NCBI GenBank assembly: GCA_016712885.1
Contig: JADJQF010000033.1
Coordinates: forward strand, 372,001 to 436,000
Source: Candidatus Flexicrinis proximus
GTDB taxonomy: Bacteria; Chloroflexota; Anaerolineae; Aggregatilineales; Phototrophicaceae
DNA length: 64,000 bases
Direction of reading: 5' to 3'
Shown here: piece by piece, positions 16,637-24,507 of the stretch
Numbering within the stretch: the stretch's first letter is position 1
Layout: each line of letters opens with the position of its first letter
The notes under the pieces: generated by a model
Database searches by the model: none
What the model saw: only the letters and a program-made list of their open reading frames with translations
Told to the model about the DNA's origin: nothing
Translations under genes and position numbers: made by a program

Positions 16637-17248
16637 TCAATACAGCGGTCCGAACTTATCCAGCGGCCAGTGCCTCCAGATCGCTTTCCCCACAATCCGG
16701 TCGCGCGTGATCACCCCGAAGGCCCGCGAATCGTTCGACTGGTTCCGGTTGTCACCCATCATGAAATACTCATCCGGGCCAAGCGTCCACGTCCCGTTGC
16801 AGTTGGCGCACGGCCGGTTGATGAAATACGGTTCTTCCGTCAGGACACCGTTGATGTACAGGTCGGCGTCGTTGCGTTCCTGCCCCTCAACCGTCACCTT
16901 TTTTCGCCGCAGTTCAATCGTATCCCCCGGCACGCCGATCACCCGCTTGATCAGCATTTCCTTGGCCTCGTTGGGCGGATCGAACACCGCGATGTCCCCG
17001 CGTTGCGGATCGCCCAGCAGGTAATTGACCCGGCTGATCAGCAGATGCTGCCCGGCGAACAGCGTCGGCTGCATGCTCGGGCCGTCAATGCTCGACCGCG
17101 GCATCGCCAGTTCGCTGAAGATCAGCGCCGCCAGAATGAAGAAAATGCTGTTGAGCAGCTCGCGCCGCAGGCCCGGACGTCGCAGCACCGGCCGTCGAAC
17201 TCCCACGCGCGGCGCAGGCGCGGCGCGCAGGGTAGGGGAATCGATCAT
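16637..17248 (-). CDS. lepB: Signal peptidase I
   Basis: The 203-residue protein has one membrane anchor (about 31-48), the nucleophile Ser58 in SSIDGPSMQPTL, and the base Lys101 in LIKRVIGVPGDT, followed by YFMMGDNRNQSNDSR (box D/E). It removes signal peptides from exported proteins. ATG at 17248 is preceded at some distance by a TATAAT on the minus strand. It heads the envelope operon and is about 65% identical by eye to the paralog at 17649-18248. Confidence 0.93.
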   Translation of the reverse strand: MIDSPTLRAAPAPRVGVRRPVLRRPGLRRELLNSIFFILAALIFSELAMPRSSIDGPSMQPTLFAGQHLLISRVNYLLGDPQRGDIAVFDPPNEAKEMLIKRVIGVPGDTIELRRKKVTVEGQERNDADLYINGVLTEEPYFINRPCANCNGTWTLGPDEYFMMGDNRNQSNDSRAFGVITRDRIVGKAIWRHWPLDKFGPLY

Positions 17249-17373
17249 GAAAACTACTTCCGCAGACTCATAGACTCCCGATTATACGACCGCCTTTCCT
17301 CACCGGCAATTGCGATTGGCCCACGGATCACCTTCCCTCCGCGACACTGCGCCGAACCTCCATTGAGTTGCGC

Positions 17374-17629
17374 TCACGCAGCCTGTGTCGAAGCTTTGCG
17401 TTCTGCCCCGGTGGCGTTTGAAGCCGCGAGCAGCTTCAAACGCAGAGACGAGGTGCAGGAGCGGCAGCTCCTGCCGGGGTTTGGGGCAGCGCCCCAAAGA
17501 GTCATCTCACGCAGCCTGTGTCGAAGCTTAGCATTCTGCCCTGGTGGCGTTTGAAGCTGCTTGCGGCTTCAAACGCAGAGACGAGGTGCAGGAGTGACAG
17601 CTCCTGCCGGGGTTTGGGGCAGCGCCCCA
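17374..17629 (-). repeat. Two tandem 133-bp copies of the structured repeat element
   Basis: The unit beginning TCACGCAGCCTGTG at 17374 recurs at 17507 (period 133) and ends at 17629. Each unit holds a module C palindrome flanked by GCGTTTGAAGC/GCTTCAAACGC and a module B hairpin. The two palindromes differ in their inner stems. They fill the gap between the two signal peptidase genes; no other feature is seen in that gap. Confidence 0.8.
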
Positions 17630-17648
17630 TATATACAGTGCTTTTTGC

Positions 17649-18248
17649 TTACTCCACCGGCCCGAATAGGCTCAGCGGCCAGTGACGCCAGATCGCTTTT
17701 CCGACGATGTGATCGCGCGGAATCAGGCCCACTGACGGATTGCGCGAGTCGTTGCTGTGGTTGCGGTTATCGCCCATCATCAGGTATTCGTCCGCCCCTA
17801 GCGTCCAGCTCCCGGCGCAGTTCGATCCGATGCACGGACGGTTCACGAAATACGGCTCGTCCACCAGTTCACCGTTCACGTACAGCGCCGAGTCGCTGAT
17901 CCCCTGCCCGTCAGCGGCGATGCGCCGCAGTTCGACCGTATCGCCCGGAATCCCGATCACCCGCTTGATCAGCATTTCTTTGGCGGCGTTGGGCGGGTCG
18001 AATACCGCGATGTCCCCGCGCTGCGGATCGCCCAGCAGGTACGCCACGCGGCTGATCAGCAGGTGCTGCCCGGTAAACAGCGTCGGCTCCATGCTCGGCC
18101 CGTCAATACTTGAGCGCGGCAGCGCCAGTTCGCTGAGCACCAGCGCCGCCAGGATGAAAAACAGGCTGTTGAGCAGGTCGCGCGGCCAGCTCGAGCGCTG
18201 CAGGGTAGGTCGCGGAACGCCAACGCGTGCCACCGGAGGTTGTGTCAT
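17649..18248 (-). CDS. lepB: Signal peptidase I, second copy
   Basis: The 199-residue protein has the same anchor, SSIDGPSMEPTL nucleophile motif, LIKRVIGIPGDT general base motif and MMGDNRNHSNDSR box as the neighbouring copy. The two arose by tandem duplication. The N-terminal 20 residues and the loop before the RPC motif differ, so substrate choice may have split. ATG at 18248 is preferred to the GTG at 18260 by comparison with the paralog's start. Confidence 0.93.
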   Translation of the reverse strand: MTQPPVARVGVPRPTLQRSSWPRDLLNSLFFILAALVLSELALPRSSIDGPSMEPTLFTGQHLLISRVAYLLGDPQRGDIAVFDPPNAAKEMLIKRVIGIPGDTVELRRIAADGQGISDSALYVNGELVDEPYFVNRPCIGSNCAGSWTLGADEYLMMGDNRNHSNDSRNPSVGLIPRDHIVGKAIWRHWPLSLFGPVE

Positions 18249-18384
18249 TTCTGAAAACACCCATCAAATCCCGAATACCCCCAGTATACGCCCGCCTTAC
18301 GGCGCCGGCAATTGACACCTCGCTGGTCCGCGCCGCTTTTTGCCCTGACCCGCTCTTGCGCGCAGCGCGTCCCCTGCGCCACAC

Positions 18385-18442
18385 TTGAGGGAATCGAGAG
18401 GGTGACAACCCTCTCGTGGAGGCGTGGAAGCAGCGCCTCCAT
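18385..18442 (+). repeat. Structured repeat element, module A only
   Basis: CGAGAGGG-TGACAA-CCCTCTCG followed by GGAGGCGTGGAAGCAGCGCCTCC. It lies between the second signal peptidase and the methylmalonyl-CoA epimerase gene. Confidence 0.7.
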
Positions 18443-18479
18443 AATCCTGCGGGTCGTTCAGCACTGGAGTCGGATTCAG

Positions 18480-18884
18480 GTGTCAATTTTCCGCGTAAAT
18501 CACATCGCCGTCGTCGTCCCGGATGTCAGCAAGGCGCTCGAATTCTGGCGCGATGCCCTCGGCCTGGATCTGTCCCGTGTCGAGCACAACCCCCGCGAAG
18601 CCGTCGATATCGCCTTTCTGCCGGTCGGTGACGGCGAGATCGAACTGATCGCCCCCACTTCGCAAGACAGCGGCGTCGCCCGTTACCTCGCCAAATCTGG
18701 CGCCGGCCTGCACCATATTTGCCTGGAAGTGGACGACATCACGGCTGCGCTGGAATCGCTCCGTGCCCGCGGCGTCGAGCTCATCACCGAGGCCGCCCGC
18801 ACCCGCGACGATGGTATTCAGTACGCCTTCGTCCACCCGCGCAGCACTGGCGGCGTCCTCCTCGAACTCTACCAACTGCCTTAG
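18480..18884 (+). CDS. mce: Methylmalonyl-CoA epimerase (VOC/glyoxalase fold)
   Basis: From GTG at 18480 the product is 134 residues, the family's usual size. It has HIAVVVPDVSKALEFW with the first metal His, a second metal ligand in GEIELIAPTSQDSGVARYLAKSGAGLHHICLEVDDI, and a closing GVLLELYQLP with the last Glu. That tract is diagnostic for methylmalonyl-CoA epimerase, which interconverts the R and S forms in propionyl-CoA metabolism. The longer open frame upstream runs through a repeat element and is not coding. The mutase is not in the window. Confidence 0.85.
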   Translation: MSIFRVNHIAVVVPDVSKALEFWRDALGLDLSRVEHNPREAVDIAFLPVGDGEIELIAPTSQDSGVARYLAKSGAGLHHICLEVDDITAALESLRARGVELITEAARTRDDGIQYAFVHPRSTGGVLLELYQLP

Positions 18885-18904
18885 CGTCTTTTTGTACTTT
18901 CTTT

Positions 18905-19090
18905 AACGTCAGTTATGGATATGGGTTTTGCAGAAGCTCTGCCTCCGCACCGCGGCCAAAGAGCATGCGCCCTTGGACTCCCTCATGGCATTTGGCTTCG
19001 CTTGCGAAGCCAAATGCAAATGAAGGGTGCAGGGATGCAAATCCCTGCTGGGGTTTGGGGTGAAACCCCAAATAAACAATAACTCACGTT
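18905..19090 (-). repeat. Structured repeat element, complete copy with terminal inverted repeats
   Basis: Ends AACGTCAGTTAT (18905-18916) and ATAACTCACGTT (19079-19090) are inverse with one mismatch. Inside: inverted module A, a perfect 14-bp palindrome GCATTTGGCTTCGC-TT-(19004-19017), and module B. It lies between the convergent epimerase and rRNA methyltransferase genes. Confidence 0.8.
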
Positions 19091-19149
19091 TCTTTAAGTT
19101 CTACTCGCCAACTTATCAGGAGTTTGCCTTCTTGCGCCGCCAAATCACC

Positions 19150-19209
19150 GATGAGGGAGTCGAGAGGGTGACAACCCTCTCGCGGAGGCGTGGAGGCAGC
19201 GCCTCCACA
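19150..19209 (+). repeat. Structured repeat element, module A
   Basis: Canonical CGAGAGGG-TGACAA-CCCTCTCG and GTGGAGGC-AGC-GCCTCCAC hairpins, 30 bp before the methyltransferase stop codon. Confidence 0.75.
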
Positions 19210-19240
19210 TCCAAAACCCCGTAACTCCGTAACCCCGCTT

Positions 19241-20152
19241 TTAGCGTTTCGGGCGCCGGTGTCCACCCGCGCGGTTGATGTGTTCGCGCCGTTCCTGCTC
19301 GTCCCGCAGCGCCGCCATCGCCCCATTGACCGCGCCGGTTTTCGCAGCGCTCCCTGCGGCAAACAGCTGGAAGGCCGCCGCCATTGCTTCGGCCGTCTGC
19401 GATTTCAAGCCCCGCGCCGCCGTGAATCCGGCCCGTTCTTCCAGCGTCCGCAGCTGCACCGTCGAAAACAGCCGGCGCCACGCCCCCTCGCCGAACCGGT
19501 CTTTCGAGACCACCGCCAGGAAGTCCTTGTACAGGCCGTACCGCGCCGGATCGACCAGCGGCGGCTCGCGTTTGGTGAAGGCAAACAGCGCCGTCTCCAC
19601 GCTCGGCTGTGGGCTGAAATCCGACCGCGCGAACGTATAGGCCGTCTCGATCCGGTACACCGGCTTGATCATCAGCGACTTGAACGTCTCGGCGTTCGTC
19701 CCCTGCTCGTTGCTGCCGATCAGCGTCTCGCGCTGCAGGATCAGGTGTGCCTGCTCCGGCCCACTTGCCGGATTGAGCAGCATCTCCAAGAGCGCCGACG
19801 TGATGTTGAAGGGGACGTTGGCAAATACCTTGTATCCCCGCGGCAGATCCGCCAGCCTGAAGCGCAGGATGTCCAGCGTCTCGATCCCGACCTGCGTCAG
19901 GTCGCCCAGCGCCGCCCTTAGTTTTTCCGCCAGTCCGCGGTCCAGCTCGACCGCGATCACCTTGCCCTCGCTGCCCACCGCCTCGGCCAGCTTCCGCGTG
20001 ATGATGCCCTTTCCGGGGCCAGCTTCCAGCACCGTGTCCCCGCGCTTCAGCCCGGCCAGCGCCACCAGTCGCGCCACCAGCGCCGGACTGTGCAGGAAAT
20101 TCTGGGTGAAGCGTATCTCCTCGTGTCGGGGGTGGGGCGGGGTAGGCTTCAC
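19241..20152 (-). CDS. Erm-like 23S rRNA (adenine-N6)-methyltransferase
   Basis: The 303-residue protein is a KsgA/Erm-family enzyme: FTQNFLHS at the start, SAM-binding EAGPGKG (43-49), VIAVELD, and catalytic NVPF (112-115). Erm enzymes have N-I/V-P-F, while KsgA (16S rRNA) has N-L-P-Y, so this points to the macrolide-resistance type acting on A2058 of 23S rRNA. The basic Gly/Arg C-terminal tail also recalls actinobacterial Erm proteins. Starts at GTG 20152 with GAGG upstream. Specificity is inference. Confidence 0.75.
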   Translation of the reverse strand: MKPTPPHPRHEEIRFTQNFLHSPALVARLVALAGLKRGDTVLEAGPGKGIITRKLAEAVGSEGKVIAVELDRGLAEKLRAALGDLTQVGIETLDILRFRLADLPRGYKVFANVPFNITSALLEMLLNPASGPEQAHLILQRETLIGSNEQGTNAETFKSLMIKPVYRIETAYTFARSDFSPQPSVETALFAFTKREPPLVDPARYGLYKDFLAVVSKDRFGEGAWRRLFSTVQLRTLEERAGFTAARGLKSQTAEAMAAAFQLFAAGSAAKTGAVNGAMAALRDEQERREHINRAGGHRRPKR

Positions 20153-20235
20153 GGAATTATCCTCGGTCTTTCCTGTCTGTCACCTGTCATGCTCTGCGCC
20201 TCCACCAACAACAAGATCGCATACCAGCACAGCCT

Positions 20236-20871
20236 CTAGTCTGTCGGCGTCGGCGGCATCAGCCCTTCGCGCGGCGTGGTCGGCGTTGGTGTCACGCTCG
20301 GTCTGAGGGTTGGCGTCACCGGCAGCGGCGTGACCGTTGGCGGCGGCGGCACGGTCTTGCTCGGCGTCGGCGTCGGATTCACCGCCTCGACCAGGTCGTC
20401 GCGCATGTAACCGGCATCCAACCGCCGCGTCCTCGGCTGTACGTCGATCAGGTACCAGTCGTCGTTCGGCTCCGGCTCGCGGCTCAGCACGCACACGATT
20501 GTCCCCAGCGGGATTTGTTCGACGATCGCGCTCGCCGTCGAGGGCCGCTCCCGCACGATCGCCACGTTCGGTACCACCGCGAAGTCCTGGCACGCCGGCA
20601 GCGGCGTCGGCGAGGGCCGGATCGTGATCTCTGGCGCGGCTTGCGTGATGGTCGCCGCGCGGTCCAGCGTCGCGCTCGTGATGATCTCCGCCCGCTGCGT
20701 CGCCTCGATCACACCCAACCCGCCCGACCGGATGAAATCGCGGAGTCCCGTCCACACGTAATACGTACCGAATACCAGCGCGATTGCCACGATGAACACC
20801 AGCCATGGCGGAAGTCCGCCGCCGGACCCGTAACCGGATCCCCGCCGATACGACACGTTCCCTCGATACAC
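20236..20871 (-). CDS. Membrane-anchored SH3-like domain protein with Pro/Thr-rich tail
   Basis: The 211-residue protein has a Gly/Ser-rich cytoplasmic start, one membrane helix (about 21-43, PPWLVFIVAIALVFGTYYVW) and an extracellular bacterial SH3-type domain (VVPNVAIVRERPSTASAIVEQIPLGTIVCVLS, about 98-129). A Pro/Thr-rich tail (PTPTPSKTVPPPPTVTP) resembles a cell-wall-spanning linker. It may bind the cell envelope. Function not known. Confidence 0.65.
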   Translation of the reverse strand: MYRGNVSYRRGSGYGSGGGLPPWLVFIVAIALVFGTYYVWTGLRDFIRSGGLGVIEATQRAEIITSATLDRAATITQAAPEITIRPSPTPLPACQDFAVVPNVAIVRERPSTASAIVEQIPLGTIVCVLSREPEPNDDWYLIDVQPRTRRLDAGYMRDDLVEAVNPTPTPSKTVPPPPTVTPLPVTPTLRPSVTPTPTTPREGLMPPTPTD

Positions 20872-20971
20872 TACTTTCAGACCAACTCTACGCGATTATG
20901 CAACCTTTTGGCTACCTTGCGCGTATCTTCAGTAGGACAATCAACGGATATACGTGTGCGGAGGACGCATC

Positions 20972-21904
20972 ATGACCGACGAGAAACAGAAGAACCAGAA
21001 CTATAAGACCGAATTTTCCTTTTCGTTCAACAACCTGGCTGAGCGCGTAAGTACCATGCTCGGCAGCATCGGCGAAGAGCCCGAAATGGCCTCCTTCTCC
21101 GAGAAGGTCGGCGACGAAACCAGCGCCAAAATCGATATCAACGGCGGCATTGGCAAGCTCCACCTCCACCCCGGCGAAAACCCGGCGCTTCTGGCTCAGG
21201 TCGAGACCCGTCACGTCGGTAAAATGCTCTTCAGCGCTATCTCGGACGGCACCGGTTCCAAGACCGTCAAGATCGAGAACCAGGTAATGAAGGGCGGCGT
21301 ACGCGGGATCGTCGGCGGCTTCGGCAAGAAAGATCTCTTCATCGACATCGCCCTCGCCCCCGGTCTGCCCCTGAACGTCGATGTCGACAGCGGTGTCGGC
21401 GAGTCGCTCCTCGATTTGCGCGGCCTGCATGTCGCAGACTTCAAACTTGAAGGCGGCGTCGGCCCCTCCACCGTCTACCTCCCCGATGGCGACTACAAGA
21501 TTTCCATCGAAGGCGGCGTTGGCCCCTGCCACATCCACCTTCCCGCCAGCTCCGGCAACAAAGCCCGCGTCGAAGGCGGTGTCGGCCCCATGAACCTTAC
21601 CGTGGCCGAAAACGCCGATGCGACCCTCGAAGTCGAGGGCGGCGTTGGCCCTGCCAACATCAACGTTCCCGCTGGCAGCCCGCTCATGATCGAATTCGAA
21701 AGCGGCCTCGGCCCCTTGAACCGTCCCGCCGGCCTCGTCCAGAAGAGCCAGAATGTCTGGCACACCGAAGGCTACGACCTCGCCGAACGCTCGGTCTATG
21801 TCAAAGTGAAGGGCGGCATCGGCCCCGTGCGCGTCACCTTCGTCACCCCGGACGGCGAGCCGCTCCCCGGCGAAAAGAGCAAGCGCAAGAACGACTTCGT
21901 CTAA
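20972..21904 (+). CDS. GGVGP-repeat beta-rich protein (DUF4097/LiaF-like fold)
   Basis: The 310-residue protein has no signal peptide or membrane helix. From about residue 50 to 290 it repeats a strand-turn unit of about 20-25 residues centred on G-G-V/I-G: NGGIGKLHL, SGVGESLLD, EGGVGPSTV, EGGVGPCHI, EGGVGPMNL, EGGVGPANI, ESGLGPLNR, KGGIGPVRV. This suggests a beta-solenoid as in DUF4097/LiaF C-terminal domains, some of which work in envelope-stress sensing. ATG at 20972 has GGAGG upstream. It is divergent from the SH3 protein. Function unknown. Confidence 0.6.
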   Translation: MTDEKQKNQNYKTEFSFSFNNLAERVSTMLGSIGEEPEMASFSEKVGDETSAKIDINGGIGKLHLHPGENPALLAQVETRHVGKMLFSAISDGTGSKTVKIENQVMKGGVRGIVGGFGKKDLFIDIALAPGLPLNVDVDSGVGESLLDLRGLHVADFKLEGGVGPSTVYLPDGDYKISIEGGVGPCHIHLPASSGNKARVEGGVGPMNLTVAENADATLEVEGGVGPANINVPAGSPLMIEFESGLGPLNRPAGLVQKSQNVWHTEGYDLAERSVYVKVKGGIGPVRVTFVTPDGEPLPGEKSKRKNDFV

Positions 21905-21905
21905 A

Positions 21906-21965
21906 GCGGGCTAAGCACTTCCGTTGGGGTTCCACCCCAGGCCCCGGCCTCTCGCAAGGACTCCA
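21906..21965 (+). repeat. Structured repeat element, left-end fragment
   Basis: CTAAGCACTTCCGTTGGGGTTCC and following CCAGGCCCCGG match the left end and module B of the copy at 48074. No module C or A follows. Confidence 0.5.
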
Positions 21966-21981
21966 CAAACTCGCAGGAATC

Positions 21982-22016
21982 AAAAGCCCCCGCTCACGTC
22001 GAGCAGGGGCTTTTTG
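21982..22016 (+). terminator. Rho-independent terminator after the GGVGP gene
   Basis: AAAAGCCCC (21982-21990) pairs with GGGGCTTTTT (22006-22015), with an inner GCTC/GAGC. It can serve both convergent genes because of flanking A and T runs. Confidence 0.85.
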
Positions 22017-22029
22017 TGTTCGCTTCAGG

Positions 22030-22773
22030 CTATGAAAGCGGGGTCACGAACGTCGTCTTCGCGCTTCTGGCCTTCTGGCCCTCGAAGCCGAATGCCCGTA
22101 CCCACCACTTGTAGGTGCGGCCCGGATGCGACGTCACGAAGAAGTGCAGCGGGATGTCGCAGTTGGAGGCGCCGCAGTCCATGCCGCTGAACTGCGTCTT
22201 GCTGACCGTTCCGGTCACCGTGTCCCGCACGTATACCTTGTAATGCGAGTTCAGTTCGGTATTCGTCCACACCAGACCGTCCGCGCTCTCATAGGTTGCG
22301 CCGCCGACCGGCGTAGTCAGCTGCGGCGTCTCAACACCGTGGATGATAAACGTCCCTACGCTGCCCTTGTTGGTCACGCCGCCGGACTTGCCCTTGACCG
22401 ACCACTTCATCGGTTCGCCCTCGGCATAGAAGACATAAAAGCCGTTGTCGGCCATATTCCACGAGCACGTCCCGCCGCCGCACACCAGGGCTCCATCGAC
22501 GGTCGTCGAACGCCAGATGCCGGACAGCTTCGAGGTGATCTTGATCGTGTAGTCGTCGTCGCCCGTATCGGTCCAGGTCAGGTCCATGTCGGGTATCAGC
22601 AGGGCGTTATTGATCGGACTGATCGGGTCGGGCGTGGTGCGGACCACCGCCGGCGCCCCGGCAGCCGCCGGGAGGGGCAGCGGTTGCTGGGCGAGGCTGC
22701 TCATGCCCAGCGCCAGTGTCAGTGTGAGCAGGAGAGGGGAGGTGATGCGGCGGATCAGGGCAGTGCGGTTCAT
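22030..22773 (-). CDS. Secreted protein of unknown function with Ig-like/fibronectin-like repeats
   Basis: The 247-residue protein has a signal peptide (MNRTALIRRITSPLLLTLTLALGMSSLA). Two similar halves follow, each with a pattern PxSPxNxAxxxxxDLTWTDT... and ...TPVGGATYESADGLVWTNT..., ending in strand-rich KVYVRDTVTG and YKWWVRAFGF. This resembles tandem beta-sandwich domains. Paired cysteines (CGGGTC, CGASNC) may form disulfides. ATG at 22773 has AAGGAAA upstream. No function assigned. Confidence 0.6.
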   Translation of the reverse strand: MNRTALIRRITSPLLLTLTLALGMSSLAQQPLPLPAAAGAPAVVRTTPDPISPINNALLIPDMDLTWTDTGDDDYTIKITSKLSGIWRSTTVDGALVCGGGTCSWNMADNGFYVFYAEGEPMKWSVKGKSGGVTNKGSVGTFIIHGVETPQLTTPVGGATYESADGLVWTNTELNSHYKVYVRDTVTGTVSKTQFSGMDCGASNCDIPLHFFVTSHPGRTYKWWVRAFGFEGQKARSAKTTFVTPLS

Positions 22774-22949
22774 GTGGGATTTCCTTTGAATTGGTGTTGG
22801 TACAGGCGTCATTATCAGCCCAATGTTCCCCCGCTTCCTGAGTTTTCCCCTCCGCTTCGCCCACCCAAAAATGAGAAAACAAAGACCCGGTGTTCTGCCG
22901 GGCCTCCGTTTTTCTCATCTCCGTAGGTTCTGCGCTCTTCGACCCGCAT

Positions 22950-23040
22950 CTTCGATTTTGTGGCGTGAGCGCCACAAAATCGCTGTAAGAGGTGCAGGAG
23001 TGGCAGCTCCTGCCGGGGATTGGGGCAGAGCCCCAAAAAC
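22950..23040 (-). repeat. Structured repeat element, modules C and B
   Basis: CGATTTTGTGGCG (22953-22965) pairs with its complement (22970-22982), followed by the module B hairpin GCAGGAGTGGCAGCTCCTGC and GGGGATTGGGGCAGAGCCCC. It sits just after the thiolase stop codon. Confidence 0.75.
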
Positions 23041-23044
23041 AGCT

Positions 23045-24229
23045 CTAGTTCAAATTCTCGAAAATCGCCGCCGCGCCCTGACCGCCGCCGATGCACATCG
23101 TCACCATGCCGTACTTGCTGCTGCGGCGCTTCATCTCGTTCATCAGCGTGACCGTCAGCTTCGCGCCCGTGCAGCCGAGCGGATGCCCCAGCGCGATCGC
23201 GCCGCCGTTCACGTTGACTGTCTCCGGGTTCATCCCCAGTTCGCGGATCACCGCCAGCGCCTGCGACGCGAACGCCTCGTTCAGCTCGATCAGGTCGATC
23301 TGGTCCAGCGACATGCCCGTGCGCCTCAGCAGTTTCGGGATCGCCGCAATCGGCCCGACCCCCATCACTTCTGGCCGCACGCCCATCACGTTGAACCCGA
23401 CGAACCGCGCCAGCGGCGTCAATCCCAGCCGCGCCGCCGTTTCCGCTTCCATCAGGATCACGCCCGCCGCCCCGTCGCTCAGCGGCGACGAGTTCCCGGC
23501 CGTCACGCTCCCCGTCGCCTTGAACACCGGCTTCAGTTTCGCCAGCCCTTCTGGCGTCGTCTCGCGCCGCAGGTGTTCATCGATTTCGATCCGCTGCGTG
23601 ACCGTCTGCGGCATCCCATCCGCGCCGATGGTCGTCTCGTCCCACTCGAACGGGATGATCTCGCCCTGGAACTTGCCGGTATCGTAGGCCGCCGCCGCCT
23701 TCATGTGGCTCTTGTAGGCGAACTCGTCCATATCCTCGCGCTTGACCTTGTACTCCGACGCCACCCGCTCCGCCGTATGGCCCATGCTCATATACACGTT
23801 CGGGTCGTGCTCGGCCATATACGGGTTCGGGCTGATGTGATGGCCGCTCATCGGCACCAGCGTCATCGACTCCGCACCCCCGGCAATGATGACATCTGCG
23901 CCGCCCGCGATGATCCGCTCCGCCGCCGATGCGATCGTTTGCAGCCCTGACGCGCAGAATCGGTTCACCGTCTGCGCTGCCGTATCGACCGGCAGCCCCG
24001 CCCGCAGCGCGATCACTCGCGCGAAGTTCAGCCCCTGCGCGCCTTCCGGCATCGCACAGCCGATAATCATGTCGTCGATCAGCGCCGGGTCCAGCTTGCC
24101 ATCCGTCTGGCGCATCAATTCCTGTACCACCGTTGCCATCATTTCGTCGCTGCGCGCCGTCCTGGTCGACCCGCGCACGGCCTTGCCGACTGCGGTACGT
24201 GTCCCGGCAACGATTACTGCTTCACGCAT
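23045..24229 (-). CDS. fadA: Acetyl-CoA acyltransferase (thiolase)
   Basis: The 394-residue thiolase has the acylation cysteine in NRFCASGLQTI (about 87-97), and GGAIALGHPLGCTGAKL plus GMVTMCIGGGQGAA at the C-terminus, with catalytic His and second Cys. It cleaves 3-ketoacyl-CoA into acetyl-CoA and a shortened acyl-CoA, the last step of beta-oxidation. It follows the FadN-type gene on the same strand, but a repeat element is lodged in the 278-bp gap between them. Confidence 0.93.
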   Translation of the reverse strand: MREAVIVAGTRTAVGKAVRGSTRTARSDEMMATVVQELMRQTDGKLDPALIDDMIIGCAMPEGAQGLNFARVIALRAGLPVDTAAQTVNRFCASGLQTIASAAERIIAGGADVIIAGGAESMTLVPMSGHHISPNPYMAEHDPNVYMSMGHTAERVASEYKVKREDMDEFAYKSHMKAAAAYDTGKFQGEIIPFEWDETTIGADGMPQTVTQRIEIDEHLRRETTPEGLAKLKPVFKATGSVTAGNSSPLSDGAAGVILMEAETAARLGLTPLARFVGFNVMGVRPEVMGVGPIAAIPKLLRRTGMSLDQIDLIELNEAFASQALAVIRELGMNPETVNVNGGAIALGHPLGCTGAKLTVTLMNEMKRRSSKYGMVTMCIGGGQGAAAIFENLN

Positions 24230-24343
24230 GGGGATTTTGTCCTTTCAAACCGCTCAAACTGGAATTTCGATCTGCGCTGCTGTTTTAACCTTTTGAACCG
24301 TTGCCCTTGCCCCGAAATGTGCTGTGTTATCCGCTCTCTTTGA

Positions 24344-24490
24344 GGGGGCTCATCCCCATTCCCGGCAGGAGTCTGCACTCCTGCACCTCTTGCGGCGATT
24401 TGGACGGGCTTGCCCGTCCAAATCGCAATAGAGGGAGTCGAGAGGGTGACAACCCTCTCGCGGAGGCGTGGGGGCAGCGCCTCCACACGC
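24344..24490 (+). repeat. Structured repeat element inside the beta-oxidation gene pair
   Basis: Module B, then GCGATTTGGACGGGC (24395-24409), loop TT, and its exact complement (24412-24426), then canonical module A. It separates the FadN-type gene from the thiolase gene. Confidence 0.8.
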
Positions 24491-24507
24491 AAAAAACCTC
24501 ACGCCGC

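Noticed and set aside
17374..17629. CRISPR-like array
   Set aside because: Only two units of 133 bp with internal hairpins, no short repeats with unique spacers and no cas genes.
18312..18479. Longer N-terminus for the methylmalonyl-CoA epimerase
   Set aside because: The extension translates repeat module A, and family members begin at the residue coded from 18480.
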